Notes: generated from the sequence alone by a model not told the origin. Counted from the first letter of the stretch, positions 1 to 5,808 are shown. The stretch is 5,833 nt of DNA from Pseudomonadota bacterium (GCA_021812505.1 JAKANG010000118.1:1-5833); one strand, 5' to 3'. Program-made: numbers and translations.

Positions 1-333
1 GCGCTGCTCCTCGCCGGCGTCCATCACCAGCGCCTCGCGCAGGACCGGATCGGTGACGGAGTCCGCAAAAGTCTTGACGCGGATCGAGGCGCGGCCCTCG
101 GTCTGGACGGCGATGTCCCAGATCGGCAGCGAAGTCACCCTCACCAGCGCCTCGGGCTCGAGCTTCGGCCATTCGATGACCGCCGGCTTGTAGGGGTTGT
201 GCGTTTCGATCAGCATCCGGGAGAAGAGGCGCAGATGTTCGGGCGAGCCGATCCGGATCGGGCCGGGGTCGGTTCCGGTCCAGTTGCGCATGGCGAAATC
301 GCTTTGCTCGAGCGCCGTGACGTTTGCTGTCAT
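1..333 (-). CDS. N-terminal part of a ferritin-like (putative di-iron) protein, cut by window edge
   Basis: The reading frame is open from an ATG at 333 to the first base of the window: 111 codons, with the C-terminus outside. A clear Shine-Dalgarno (AGGAGG on the minus strand, 343-348) sits nine bases before the ATG and fixes the start. The protein is soluble, with no signal peptide. Residues 61-111 look like two helices. The first carries Glu79 (VQTEG) and the second ends with MDAGEEQR, giving Glu108/Glu109 just before the window edge. A Glu about 30 residues before an E-x-x-H motif is typical of ferritin-like di-iron or rubrerythrin-type folds, but the expected His would be the next residue or two and cannot be seen. 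The family assignment is therefore inference. It lies 110 bases downstream of the photolyase on the same strand and may be co-transcribed with it. The precise function is not recognised. Confidence 0.6.
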   Translation of the reverse strand, partial: MTANVTALEQSDFAMRNWTGTDPGPIRIGSPEHLRLFSRMLIETHNPYKPAVIEWPKLEPEALVRVTSLPIWDIAVQTEGRASIRVKTFADSVTDPVLREALVMDAGEEQR

Positions 334-342
334 CTCGTTTGG

Positions 343-348
343 CCTCCT
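343..348 (-). promoter_or_regulatory. Strong Shine-Dalgarno site of the ferritin-like gene
   Basis: The minus strand reads AGGAGG, a full match to the anti-SD core, with nine bases to the ATG at 333. This is the clearest ribosome binding site in the window and decides the start of the partial gene. Confidence 0.75.
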
Positions 349-355
349 GCGACCG

Positions 356-376
356 GCGGCGGAGACCGCCGCTTTT
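356..376. repeat. GC-rich perfect hairpin with adjoining T-run (plus-strand sense)
   Basis: A perfect seven-base inverted repeat, GCGGCGG at 356-362 and CCGCCGC at 366-372, flanks a three-base loop. On the plus strand it is followed at once by TTTT (373-376), the shape of a short intrinsic terminator, yet no plus-strand gene is seen upstream. On the minus strand the stem lies in the untranslated leader, seven bases before the Shine-Dalgarno of the ferritin-like gene, and could affect translation or mark a transcript end after the photolyase. The role is not determined. Confidence 0.4.
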
Positions 377-443
377 GCCCGCGATGCTTATCGAACGGGT
401 TTGGCCCGCGGTCCAGAGACAAATTCGGCGGAGGCGCGCTGGT

Positions 444-1871
444 TCAGGCGGTCAGGGCGGCGAAGGCGTCGAGCGCGCGGCGCCGTGCGAAATCGTGATC
501 GACGATGGGGCGCGGCCAGTTCTCGCCGAGCCGGACGCCCGCCGCTGCGAGCATAGCCGGCGGCGCCGTCCAGGGCTTGTGGATATGCGAAGCGGGCAGG
601 CGGGCGAGTTCAGGGCAGAAGCGGCGGGCATAGGCGCCGTCGGGGTCGAATTTCTCGCCCTGCAGCACGGGGTTGAAAATGCGGAAATATGGCGCGGCGT
701 CGGCGCCGCAGCCGGCGACCCATTGCCAGCTTGCGGCGTTGTTGGCCTCGTCGGCGTCAACGAGCGTGTCCCAGAACCATTTTTCGCCTTCGCGCCAGTC
801 GATCAGCAGATGTTTGGTCAGGAAGGAGGCGACGATCATGCGCGCGCGGTTGTGCATTTGGCCGGTTGTCCACAATTCGCGCATGGCCGCGTCCACCAAG
901 GGATAGCCGGTGCGGCCGCACCGCCAGGCTTCGAGCGCTGCGTCGTCGCGGGCAAAGGGAAAGCCGTCGAAACGCGGGTTGAAATTGCGCCAGCCGAGAT
1001 CGGGAAAATGGAAAAGCAGGTGGTAGGAAAATTCGCGCCAGCCCAGTTCGGAGAGGAATTTATCGGCGCCAGCCGCGTCGGGTGCGGTCGCGGCAAAAAT
1101 CTGGCGCGGGGAAATTTCGCCGAAACGCAGATGGGCGGAAAGCCGCGAGGTCGCGTCACGATCGAGGCGGTCGCGGCCCGAGGCATAGGTCTTGAGCCGG
1201 GTTTCGAGAAAGGCGCCGAGCCGCGCCCGCGCGCCGGCTTCGCCCGCTTCGGGGTCGGGGAAGCCGGCGGCCCAATTGGGCCGGGTTGGCGCGAGGGCCA
1301 GCGCCTCGCGGCGGAGCGCGGGCGGCGCGGCGGCGGGCCAGGCGGCGGCGTTCAGCCGTTCGGGCGCGGGCAGGGGCGGCAGCGGCTCGATCTGCTCGCG
1401 CAGGGCGCGCCAGAAGGGCGTGTAGACCTTGAAGCTCCCGCCTGATTTCGACGTCACCTGCCAGGGCTCCGCCAGCAATGAGGCGTTGAAGGAATGGACC
1501 TCGCAACCTCGGTCGCGAAGGGCTTGCTTCAACCGCGTGTCCGACGCAACTTCCCCGCCGCCATAGCGCCGGCTCCAGAACAGGCGGGTTGCCTGCGCCG
1601 CCGCCGCGACTTCGGGCAGAAGCTTTTCGGCGGCCCCGCGGAGGAAATGAAGCGTCACGCCGCGCCGCGCGAGTTCGCCCTCCAACGCCGCCAGAGCGCG
1701 GTCGAGCCGCCACCGGCTCGCGCCGCCGAGCGACCGCAATCCGAGGCTCTCATCGTCAAGGATGTACAGGCAGAGCACCGGCAGGCCGCTCGCAGCCGCC
1801 GCCGCCAAGGCCGGGTGGTCGGAGACGCGAAGATCGTTGCGGAACCAGACAAGGGCGGTGGGTTGCGGCAT
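444..1871 (-). CDS. phrB: Deoxyribodipyrimidine photolyase (class I CPD photolyase)
   Basis: Light-driven flavoenzyme that splits cyclobutane pyrimidine dimers in DNA. The N-terminal alpha/beta antenna domain (about residues 4-130) begins with ALVWFRNDLRVSDHP; the C-terminal helical FAD domain (about 205-475) contains TGYPLVDAAM and NRARMIVASFLTKHLLIDW, both class I signatures. In the 475-residue product the key positions fall on E. coli numbering: Asn341, Arg342, Arg344, Met345, Trp359, Asp372, Asp374, Asn378, Trp382, Trp384; Glu275 and Trp278 match E. coli Glu274/Trp277. Residue 306, the distal Trp of the electron-transfer triad in E. coli, is Phe (FPF instead of the usual FPW), and residue 338 is Gln instead of Trp. 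The antenna pigment cannot be told. The ATG at 1871 is chosen because the conserved domain starts four residues later and 475 residues match the family length; a TTG at 1919 would add 16 unusual residues. No clear Shine-Dalgarno precedes 1871. Confidence 0.93.
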   Translation of the reverse strand: MPQPTALVWFRNDLRVSDHPALAAAAASGLPVLCLYILDDESLGLRSLGGASRWRLDRALAALEGELARRGVTLHFLRGAAEKLLPEVAAAAQATRLFWSRRYGGGEVASDTRLKQALRDRGCEVHSFNASLLAEPWQVTSKSGGSFKVYTPFWRALREQIEPLPPLPAPERLNAAAWPAAAPPALRREALALAPTRPNWAAGFPDPEAGEAGARARLGAFLETRLKTYASGRDRLDRDATSRLSAHLRFGEISPRQIFAATAPDAAGADKFLSELGWREFSYHLLFHFPDLGWRNFNPRFDGFPFARDDAALEAWRCGRTGYPLVDAAMRELWTTGQMHNRARMIVASFLTKHLLIDWREGEKWFWDTLVDADEANNAASWQWVAGCGADAAPYFRIFNPVLQGEKFDPDGAYARRFCPELARLPASHIHKPWTAPPAMLAAAGVRLGENWPRPIVDHDFARRRALDAFAALTA

Positions 1872-1957
1872 GGGGCGGGGAATCACGCGGCGTATTTGAT
1901 GGTCCTTTTTTACGCGCAAATTCCAGCGAGGTTCACTGGACCGGGCAGGAAAATATG

Positions 1958-2008
1958 ATTACGTAATGATTGTTGGTTACGGCGCCAGATATAGATACGT
2001 GACTATAT
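1958..2008 (-). promoter_or_regulatory. AT-rich palindromic region, probable promoter/operator of the photolyase
   Basis: The gap between the stop of the pseudouridine synthase (2018) and the photolyase start is much richer in A+T than the neighbouring genes. It holds a perfect ten-base palindrome, ATTACGTAAT (1958-1967), and an inverted repeat, ATATAG (1989-1994) with CTATAT (2003-2008) around an eight-base spacer that itself contains ACGT. Any separate promoter for the photolyase and the gene after it must lie here. I find no convincing -35/-10 pair, so a regulator-dependent promoter or an operator is an inference from position and symmetry. The second repeat is too AT-rich and lacks a T-run, so it is a poor terminator. 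Confidence 0.4.
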
Positions 2009-2017
2009 TTCAGTTAC

Positions 2018-2761
2018 CTAACCAGTCTGCGGGACAAAAATCCGGGCGATCTCCGCCGGGCCGAGCACAACAAATTCGCCCTCCGCCAGATCGTCGGGCA
2101 GGGTCAGCGCGCCGATCGAGACGCGATGCAGCGCGGTCACATGATTGCCGGCCGCCGCGAACATGCGGCGCACCTGATGGTAGCGGCCTTCGCTGATTGT
2201 CAGCAGCGCCTCGCGCTCGCTCAAGACTTCCAATTTCGCCGGCAGCAGCGGCTTGTCCTCGCCGTCCAGCATCAGGTCGCCGGCGGCGAAGATCGCCGCC
2301 TCATCGCCCCGCAGCGGGCGGTCGAGCGTGGCGCGATAGGTCTTGGGGGTCTGATGGCGCGGCGAGATGATCTTGTGGAGCAAGGCCCCGTCGTCGGTCA
2401 GCAGCAGCAGGCCCGACGTGTCCTTGTCGAGCCGCCCGACTGTCGAAATCGCCGGATCGCGCCGCCGCCAGCGGTCGGGCAGGAGGGAAAAGACCAGTGG
2501 GCCGGCCTCCTTGTGGGAACAGGTGACGCCGAGCGGCTTGTTCATCATCAAGATCATGCCGGGCAGGGGATCGAGCGGTTCGTCGTCGATGGCGAGGCGC
2601 GTTTCGAGCGCAGGATCGGCGGCGATTCTTTGTTCGACGTCGCGGACGCGCGCGCCGTCGAGGCGAATCCGGCCCGTCCGCGCCAGAATCGCGATTTCCC
2701 GCCGCGAGCCATAGCCGAGATTGGCGAGCAGCCGATCGAGCCGAATCGTCTTGCCGCTCAC
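2018..2761 (-). CDS. rsuA: RsuA-type 16S rRNA pseudouridine synthase
   Basis: Converts a specific uridine of rRNA to pseudouridine; E. coli RsuA acts at U516 of 16S rRNA. The 247 residues comprise an S4 RNA-binding domain (about 5-60, IRLDRLLANLGYGSRRE) and a synthase domain from about 68. The catalytic motif is GRLDKDTSG at 109-117 with Asp112 as the nucleophile. Other family signatures are LMMNKPLGVTCS at 71-82, the PRHQTPKTY segment at 134-142, and EGRYHQVRRMFAAAGNHV at 191-208, nearly identical to E. coli RsuA. The related RluB/RluE/RluF subfamilies act on 23S rRNA; length and motif wording favour RsuA, but the target site is inferred. The start is GTG at 2761, overlapping the stop of the methyltransferase gene by four bases (GTGA), with GAGG seven bases upstream inside that gene. 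This layout suggests translational coupling. Confidence 0.88.
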   Translation of the reverse strand: MSGKTIRLDRLLANLGYGSRREIAILARTGRIRLDGARVRDVEQRIAADPALETRLAIDDEPLDPLPGMILMMNKPLGVTCSHKEAGPLVFSLLPDRWRRRDPAISTVGRLDKDTSGLLLLTDDGALLHKIISPRHQTPKTYRATLDRPLRGDEAAIFAAGDLMLDGEDKPLLPAKLEVLSEREALLTISEGRYHQVRRMFAAAGNHVTALHRVSIGALTLPDDLAEGEFVVLGPAEIARIFVPQTG

Positions 2762-3660
2762 TTGATCGCCTCGATCACCTTGTAGCCGCCTTCCGCCGCG
2801 ATCGGCGCGACCGAGCGGAATTTTTGCTCCAGCGCGGCCTCATAGGGCAGGTGGCGGTTGGCGACCAGCCAGCATTGGCCGCCCGGCCGCAAATTGGCCG
2901 CGGCGCTGGCGATGAAGCCGCGGCCGAGTTCCTTGGTTTCCCGGCCGGCCTCGTGGAAGGGTGGGTTCATGGCGATGAAATCGAAGGGGCCGACATTGAG
3001 CGCGCGCACGTCGGCCCAGAGAATCGCCACGCGCGGATCGTCGACATTGCGGGCGCAAAGCTCGATGGCGCGGCGGTCGATATCGACCATGAGCAGCGAC
3101 TTGACCTTGACCGAGGCGAGAATCTTGTGGGCGATCAGGCCGATTCCGCAGCCGAAATCAGCGCCGCGACCCGAAAAATCGGGCATGTGGCGCATCAGGA
3201 GCGCCGAGCCGGGGTCGATTCGATCCCAGGAAAAGACACCCGGCTGGGTCCACAGGCCGAGCGATTCGGAGAATCGCGGCGCCCCGGCGTGAATGGCGGC
3301 CTCGATCGCCGCCGCGTCGCCCGCTGCCGGGGCTGAACAGATTCGGTGATGGCGCTTGGCGCTCTGCACGCTCGCGCAGCCCAGTTCTTCGAGTTCCCGG
3401 GCGAGCCGGCCGCCGCCCTTGTCCTTGGGCGCCATAACGATGAAGGGCGCGCCCGGAGCGAGGGCGCGCAGAGCGAGCGCAAGGGCGCGCCGGCGCTCGA
3501 TGGCGCCGGGCGGCGCGAGCATGGCAAGATTGTCCAGCGCGCCGGCGGGCTGGGCCGCGAGATCCTCGCCGTCGGGGGAAAGCGGCGAGAACTGGCGGGC
3601 GTCGGGCGCGATTTCCGCGAGTTCCGGCGGCGGGGCGCCGAAAAGATTGGTGTAGGTCAT
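2758..3660 (-). CDS. rsmC: RsmC-like 16S rRNA guanine-N2 methyltransferase
   Basis: Class I S-adenosylmethionine-dependent methyltransferase of the RsmC/RlmG group; E. coli RsmC makes m2G1207 in 16S rRNA within the 30S subunit. The C-terminal catalytic half begins near LWTQPGVFSWDRID (136-149), which matches the PGVFS element of RsmC. It carries motif I ADFGCGIG (167-174), the acidic motif II MVDID (191-195), and motif IV NPPFHE (232-237), the NPPF signature of base-amino methyltransferases; LVANRHLPYE (265-274) and GGYKVIEAIK (291-300) match the RsmC C-terminus. The N-terminal half (about 40-120) fits the degenerate, non-catalytic methyltransferase-like domain of the family. At 300 residues it is shorter than E. 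coli RsmC (about 343). GGGGAG precedes the ATG by three bases. RlmG (23S) is the alternative. It shares a transcript with the rsuA-type gene that overlaps its end. Confidence 0.82.
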   Translation of the reverse strand: MTYTNLFGAPPPELAEIAPDARQFSPLSPDGEDLAAQPAGALDNLAMLAPPGAIERRRALALALRALAPGAPFIVMAPKDKGGGRLARELEELGCASVQSAKRHHRICSAPAAGDAAAIEAAIHAGAPRFSESLGLWTQPGVFSWDRIDPGSALLMRHMPDFSGRGADFGCGIGLIAHKILASVKVKSLLMVDIDRRAIELCARNVDDPRVAILWADVRALNVGPFDFIAMNPPFHEAGRETKELGRGFIASAAANLRPGGQCWLVANRHLPYEAALEQKFRSVAPIAAEGGYKVIEAIK

Positions 3661-3778
3661 GCTCTCCCCGGACGATCCAGCTCGCGCCTTCTTCGCAAAT
3701 TCAGCGCCAACCGGCCTTCGCCAACTCGGGCGCCGCGCCGGAAAGGCATAATGGCCAAGACTTTGAAGGGGAAGAGGG

Positions 3779-3854
3779 TGGCTCCCTGAGCAGGACTCGA
3801 ACCTGCGACCCAGCGATTAACAGTCGCTTGCTCTACCGGCTGAGCTATCAGGGA
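3779..3854 (-). tRNA. tRNA-Asn (anticodon GTT)
   Basis: A complete 76-base cloverleaf, with CCA encoded at 3779-3781. The acceptor stem pairs TCCCTGA (3848-3854 on the minus strand) with TCAGGGA (3783-3789), followed by discriminator G. The D arm has GCTC/GAGC, and the anticodon stem AGCGA/TCGCT encloses the loop CTGTTAA with anticodon GTT at 3819-3821. The T arm has GCAGG-TTCGAGT-CCTGC. All stems pair perfectly, so the gene looks functional. It points toward the methyltransferase gene, 118 bases downstream on the same strand, with no strong terminator between. Confidence 0.97.
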
Positions 3855-3873
3855 TCGCGCTTGCGATGGGGGG

Positions 3874-3902
3874 CGTATAGCAGTGAAGAATCCGATTGAA
3901 AA
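3874..3902 (-). promoter_or_regulatory. Probable sigma70-type promoter of tRNA-Asn
   Basis: On the minus strand TTTTCA (3897-3902) and TATACG (3874-3879) are separated by exactly 17 bases, and the -10 box ends 19 bases before the mature tRNA. Each hexamer has four matches to consensus. A seven-base inverted repeat, TGAAAAG at 3897-3903 and CTTTTCA at 3916-3922, covers the -35 box. Confidence 0.5.
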
Positions 3903-3951
3903 GCCCGAAAACGAACTTTTCACGACAAGCTGAGGAAAGTTCCCGAGACGC

Positions 3952-3981
3952 TTGCGGGCGGCGCCGTCCTGCTGCTATAGC
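3952..3981 (+). promoter_or_regulatory. Probable promoter of tRNA-Cys
   Basis: TTGCGG (3952-3957) and TATAGC (3976-3981) are 18 bases apart, with the -10 box 36 bases before the mature tRNA-Cys. The -35 keeps the TTG core and the -10 keeps TATA. It diverges from the tRNA-Asn promoter across a gap of about 50 bases. Confidence 0.4.
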
Positions 3982-4017
3982 CCTCGCAGCGGTCCGGACG
4001 GAAGTCGCCGCTGATGA

Positions 4018-4091
4018 GGCCTCGTGGCGGAGTGGCTACGCAGAGGACTGCAAATCCTTGTACGGGGGTTCGATTCCCTCCGAGGCCTCCA
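4018..4091 (+). tRNA. tRNA-Cys (anticodon GCA)
   Basis: A 74-base cloverleaf with CCA encoded at 4089-4091. The acceptor stem GGCCTCG (4018-4024) pairs with CGAGGCC (4081-4087), followed by discriminator T, the usual base for bacterial tRNA-Cys. The anticodon stem AGGA/TCCT encloses CTGCAAA with anticodon GCA at 4050-4052. The T loop is TTCGATT between GGGGG and CCCTC-type stem halves. It is divergent from tRNA-Asn. No obvious intrinsic terminator follows it on the plus strand. Confidence 0.96.
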
Positions 4092-4512
4092 TTCTCCTCA
4101 AAATCGAGACGGCAGGGCAGGGCGGCGCAGCGTAAACTGAGTTCGGCGGTTCGCACGGGCTCGGCTGGGTCCGTGTTGCGTCGGTCTCCGATTGTCGCGA
4201 CCCGTCCGCATCGGAATCGCTTTTCACCGCGCGGGGACGAATTCAACCGCTTTTGAAAACAAAAACGCCCGCCAGTACATCCGTGGCGGGCGCCTCGTCG
4301 GCTTCGCCTGTTCGGCGCAGCCTTGGTTGATGCCTATGTGGGGTTGCAGCCCCGATAGTACAATAGGAATGCTGAGGCTTGAGCGACACTTGTCGCGGGC
4401 GGGATTGGGCAGCCCCATGGGGCTTGCTGGCCACGCGACGGGGCCTGTGTCCGCCAACGAGCTAATGATCCGCCTCGGAATGAACCGGAAACGCCGCCCG
4501 GCGGAAGCCGTA
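4092..4512. other. Gene-free stretch of about 420 bases with clustered inverted repeats
   Basis: No open frame here looks coding; those that exist cross the terminator at 4256-4292 or extend antisense into the acyltransferase. Positions 4092-4255 show nothing distinctive. Positions 4256-4424 carry five inverted repeats: the terminator (4266-4292); 4300-4322 (GGCT..CGCC, five-base loop, GGCG..AGCC); 4338-4351 (GGGG..CCCC, best paired as plus-strand RNA); 4383-4396 (GCGACA-CT-TGTCGC); and 4411-4424, a perfect fourteen-base palindrome. Because the terminator acts on the minus strand, this may be the long 3' untranslated region of the acyltransferase transcript or a small RNA gene. I cannot match it to SRP RNA, RNase P RNA or tmRNA, and see no known 6S RNA motif. 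Confidence 0.5.
4256..4292 (-). terminator. Strong Rho-independent terminator, minus strand
   Basis: A nine-base perfect stem, CGCCCGCCA at 4266-4274 and TGGCGGGCG at 4284-4292, surrounds a nine-base loop. On the minus strand the stem is followed by TTTTTGTTTT (4265-4256), a classic intrinsic terminator. It therefore ends transcripts coming from the acyltransferase side, 220 bases beyond that gene's stop. The plus-strand exit has no T-run, so it does not terminate tRNA-Cys. Confidence 0.85.
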
Positions 4513-5694
4513 TCAGCGAGACGCCTCGGGTTCCAGGCAGACCGCCGCGATCGCGGCTGCTTCGACCGGGGCGGTTTTGAGCGCGGCGGCCTTGGGAGGG
4601 GCCTGGCGCCATTTCAGCCGCTGGCCGATGCTGGTGATGGGGGCTTCGACGAAGCGCGTCAGGGCCGTCGCGATCAGCACGGTCAGGGGCAGGCAGGCGA
4701 TGGTCACGGCAAAGCCGGCGCCGGTTGCGATCGAAGGCGCATGATGCAGGATCAGCGCATGGGCGACCCAAAGGATCGGCATATGGGTCAGGTAAACGGC
4801 GTAGGACGTCTCGCCGAAAAAGGCGAGCGTCTTGCTCTCGAAGCGCTTGGCCTCAGGAGCGCCTCTGACCATGCTCATCAGGAACAGCGCCGCCGCGACG
4901 CAGACGAGCGTATGCCCCAGGAGAAGAGGAAAATTGTCGCCGACAAACTGGTCGACGACGAAAAACAGGATGAGAATGACAATCGGCGCTGCGCGCAGCG
5001 CGAACGAATCCCATCGTATGCCGGTCTTGAGGAGCAGGGCGCAGGCGAGGCCGATTGCGAGATTGTCCGCGCGTGTGGGCAGGAGCGTCAGAGCGGCGAG
5101 GCTGTTGCCGCTCGTGAGGAAGATCGCGAAACGGCTGGCGATGGACAGGGCGATTATGCCGGTCAGCACATGGAGCAGATAGCGTCTCGGCGTGGCGAGC
5201 ATCAGGGCGGGCGCGATAAGGTAGAATTGCTCTTCGACGCCCATCGTCCAGGTCGGGCCAAGCCATTCGCGGCCGGTGTTCTGCGTCAGGGCGACGAAGA
5301 TATTGTTCGTGAAGCTGAAATAGCTCCAGGTCGGAACCGCGTCATTCCCGGGCAGGCCGATCGCGCGTTCGACCGCGATCGCCAGGGCGACGCAAAGGAA
5401 ATAGATCGGGAAAGTGCGCAGGATCCGGCGGGCGTAAAAAACCTGGTAGAAGTTCTCCGCATCGCCCTTGTCCAGAATGAGCCGCCCCACAAGCAGGCCC
5501 GAGAGAACGAAAAACGAATCCACGGCGATGAAACCGAACCGCAGCGGCAGAATTCCGCCCGCGATTTCACCGAAATAATGGGAAAGGATGACGAACAGCG
5601 TCATCAGCCCGCGAAAGCCATCGAGCGCGACAATACGCCGGCCGGTTCGCTCCTTTGGGCTGGCTTCGAAAGAGTCGATCTTCTGAATGTGCAT
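4513..5694 (-). CDS. Acyltransferase 3 / OafA-type membrane O-acyltransferase
   Basis: Integral inner-membrane enzyme of the acyltransferase-3 family (OafA, NodX, OatA relatives), which moves acyl groups, often acetyl, onto sugars of lipopolysaccharide, exopolysaccharide or other envelope molecules. The 393 residues begin with a short cytoplasmic tail, then VALDGFRGL (22-30) and the conserved SHYF with His39. FIAVDSFFVLSGLL (55-68), ARRILRTFPIYF (88-99), TWTMGVEEQFYL (148-159), YAVYLTHMPILW (298-309) and RFVEAPI (347-353) are all family hallmarks. About ten hydrophobic segments are visible; the tail after about 358 is Ala/Pro/Lys-rich and cytoplasmic in character. The substrate cannot be told, as no glycan genes adjoin. 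The ATG at 5694 is preferred; an in-frame ATG at 5751 adds 19 residues whose codons (AGA, CCA, several GGG) differ from the body of the gene, though neither start has a good Shine-Dalgarno. Confidence 0.88.
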   Translation of the reverse strand: MHIQKIDSFEASPKERTGRRIVALDGFRGLMTLFVILSHYFGEIAGGILPLRFGFIAVDSFFVLSGLLVGRLILDKGDAENFYQVFYARRILRTFPIYFLCVALAIAVERAIGLPGNDAVPTWSYFSFTNNIFVALTQNTGREWLGPTWTMGVEEQFYLIAPALMLATPRRYLLHVLTGIIALSIASRFAIFLTSGNSLAALTLLPTRADNLAIGLACALLLKTGIRWDSFALRAAPIVILILFFVVDQFVGDNFPLLLGHTLVCVAAALFLMSMVRGAPEAKRFESKTLAFFGETSYAVYLTHMPILWVAHALILHHAPSIATGAGFAVTIACLPLTVLIATALTRFVEAPITSIGQRLKWRQAPPKAAALKTAPVEAAAIAAVCLEPEASR

Positions 5695-5779
5695 GGCGGG
5701 TCTTTCGGCATGAAAGCGAAGCCGGCCCCCTGGAGCCCCATCGTCATTCATCCTAGGCCGCCGGATGTTGCGCTTTCGT

Positions 5780-5808
5780 AAAATAGCAACGGGAAATCAT
5801 AATATTAA
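5780..5808 (-). promoter_or_regulatory. Candidate promoter of the acyltransferase
   Basis: The upstream region 5752-5833 is clearly more A+T-rich than the gene. On the minus strand TTAATA (5803-5808) and TATTTT (5780-5785) are 17 bases apart, each with four matches to the sigma70 consensus. A perfect eight-base palindrome TAATATTA (5800-5807) overlaps the -35 box. The call rests on weak matches in AT-rich DNA. Confidence 0.3.

Noticed and set aside
324..1445. A 373-codon open frame on the plus strand
   Set aside because: It is antisense to the photolyase, whose conserved motifs fill the other strand; low-complexity Gly/Ala/Arg composition and no recognisable family.
1872..1919. Longer photolyase start at TTG 1919, or GTG at 1886
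   Set aside because: The conserved fold begins right after the ATG at 1871, and the 475-residue form falls on E. coli residue numbering; the AAGGA near 1904-1908 is too far from 1871 and poorly spaced for the GTG.
1910..1935. A general-stress (EcfG-type GGAAC...CGTT) promoter before the photolyase
   Set aside because: The nearest match on the minus strand is TGAACC with CGTA 15 bases later; one mismatch in each box and a short spacer make this no better than chance.
3705..3725. Direct repeat CGCCAAC spaced by seven bases before the methyltransferase
   Set aside because: Seven-base repeats are frequent in such GC-rich DNA, and there is no promoter beside it to suggest an operator.
3657..3923. 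An 88-codon minus-strand frame
   Set aside because: Its middle is the translated tRNA-Asn gene (SLIAQPVEQATVNRW is a familiar tRNA artefact), so it is not a protein.
3920..4246. Minus-strand frames over tRNA-Cys
   Set aside because: They contain translated tRNA-Cys sequence (GGNRTPVQGFAV and SEGIEPPYKDLQSS are known artefacts) and have no other support.
4224..4457. A 77-codon minus-strand frame in the gene-free stretch
   Set aside because: It reads straight through the intrinsic terminator at 4256-4292 and has no Shine-Dalgarno or family resemblance.
4492..4508. Small GC hairpin just after the acyltransferase stop as its terminator
   Set aside because: Only about four base pairs and three T residues follow; far weaker than the terminator at 4256-4292.
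4192..5781. A 529-codon open frame on the plus strand
   Set aside because: It runs antisense through the whole acyltransferase gene and across the minus-strand terminator; its product is a charged, Gln/Asp/Arg/Gly-rich sequence without domains, typical of the antisense frame of a GC-rich gene.
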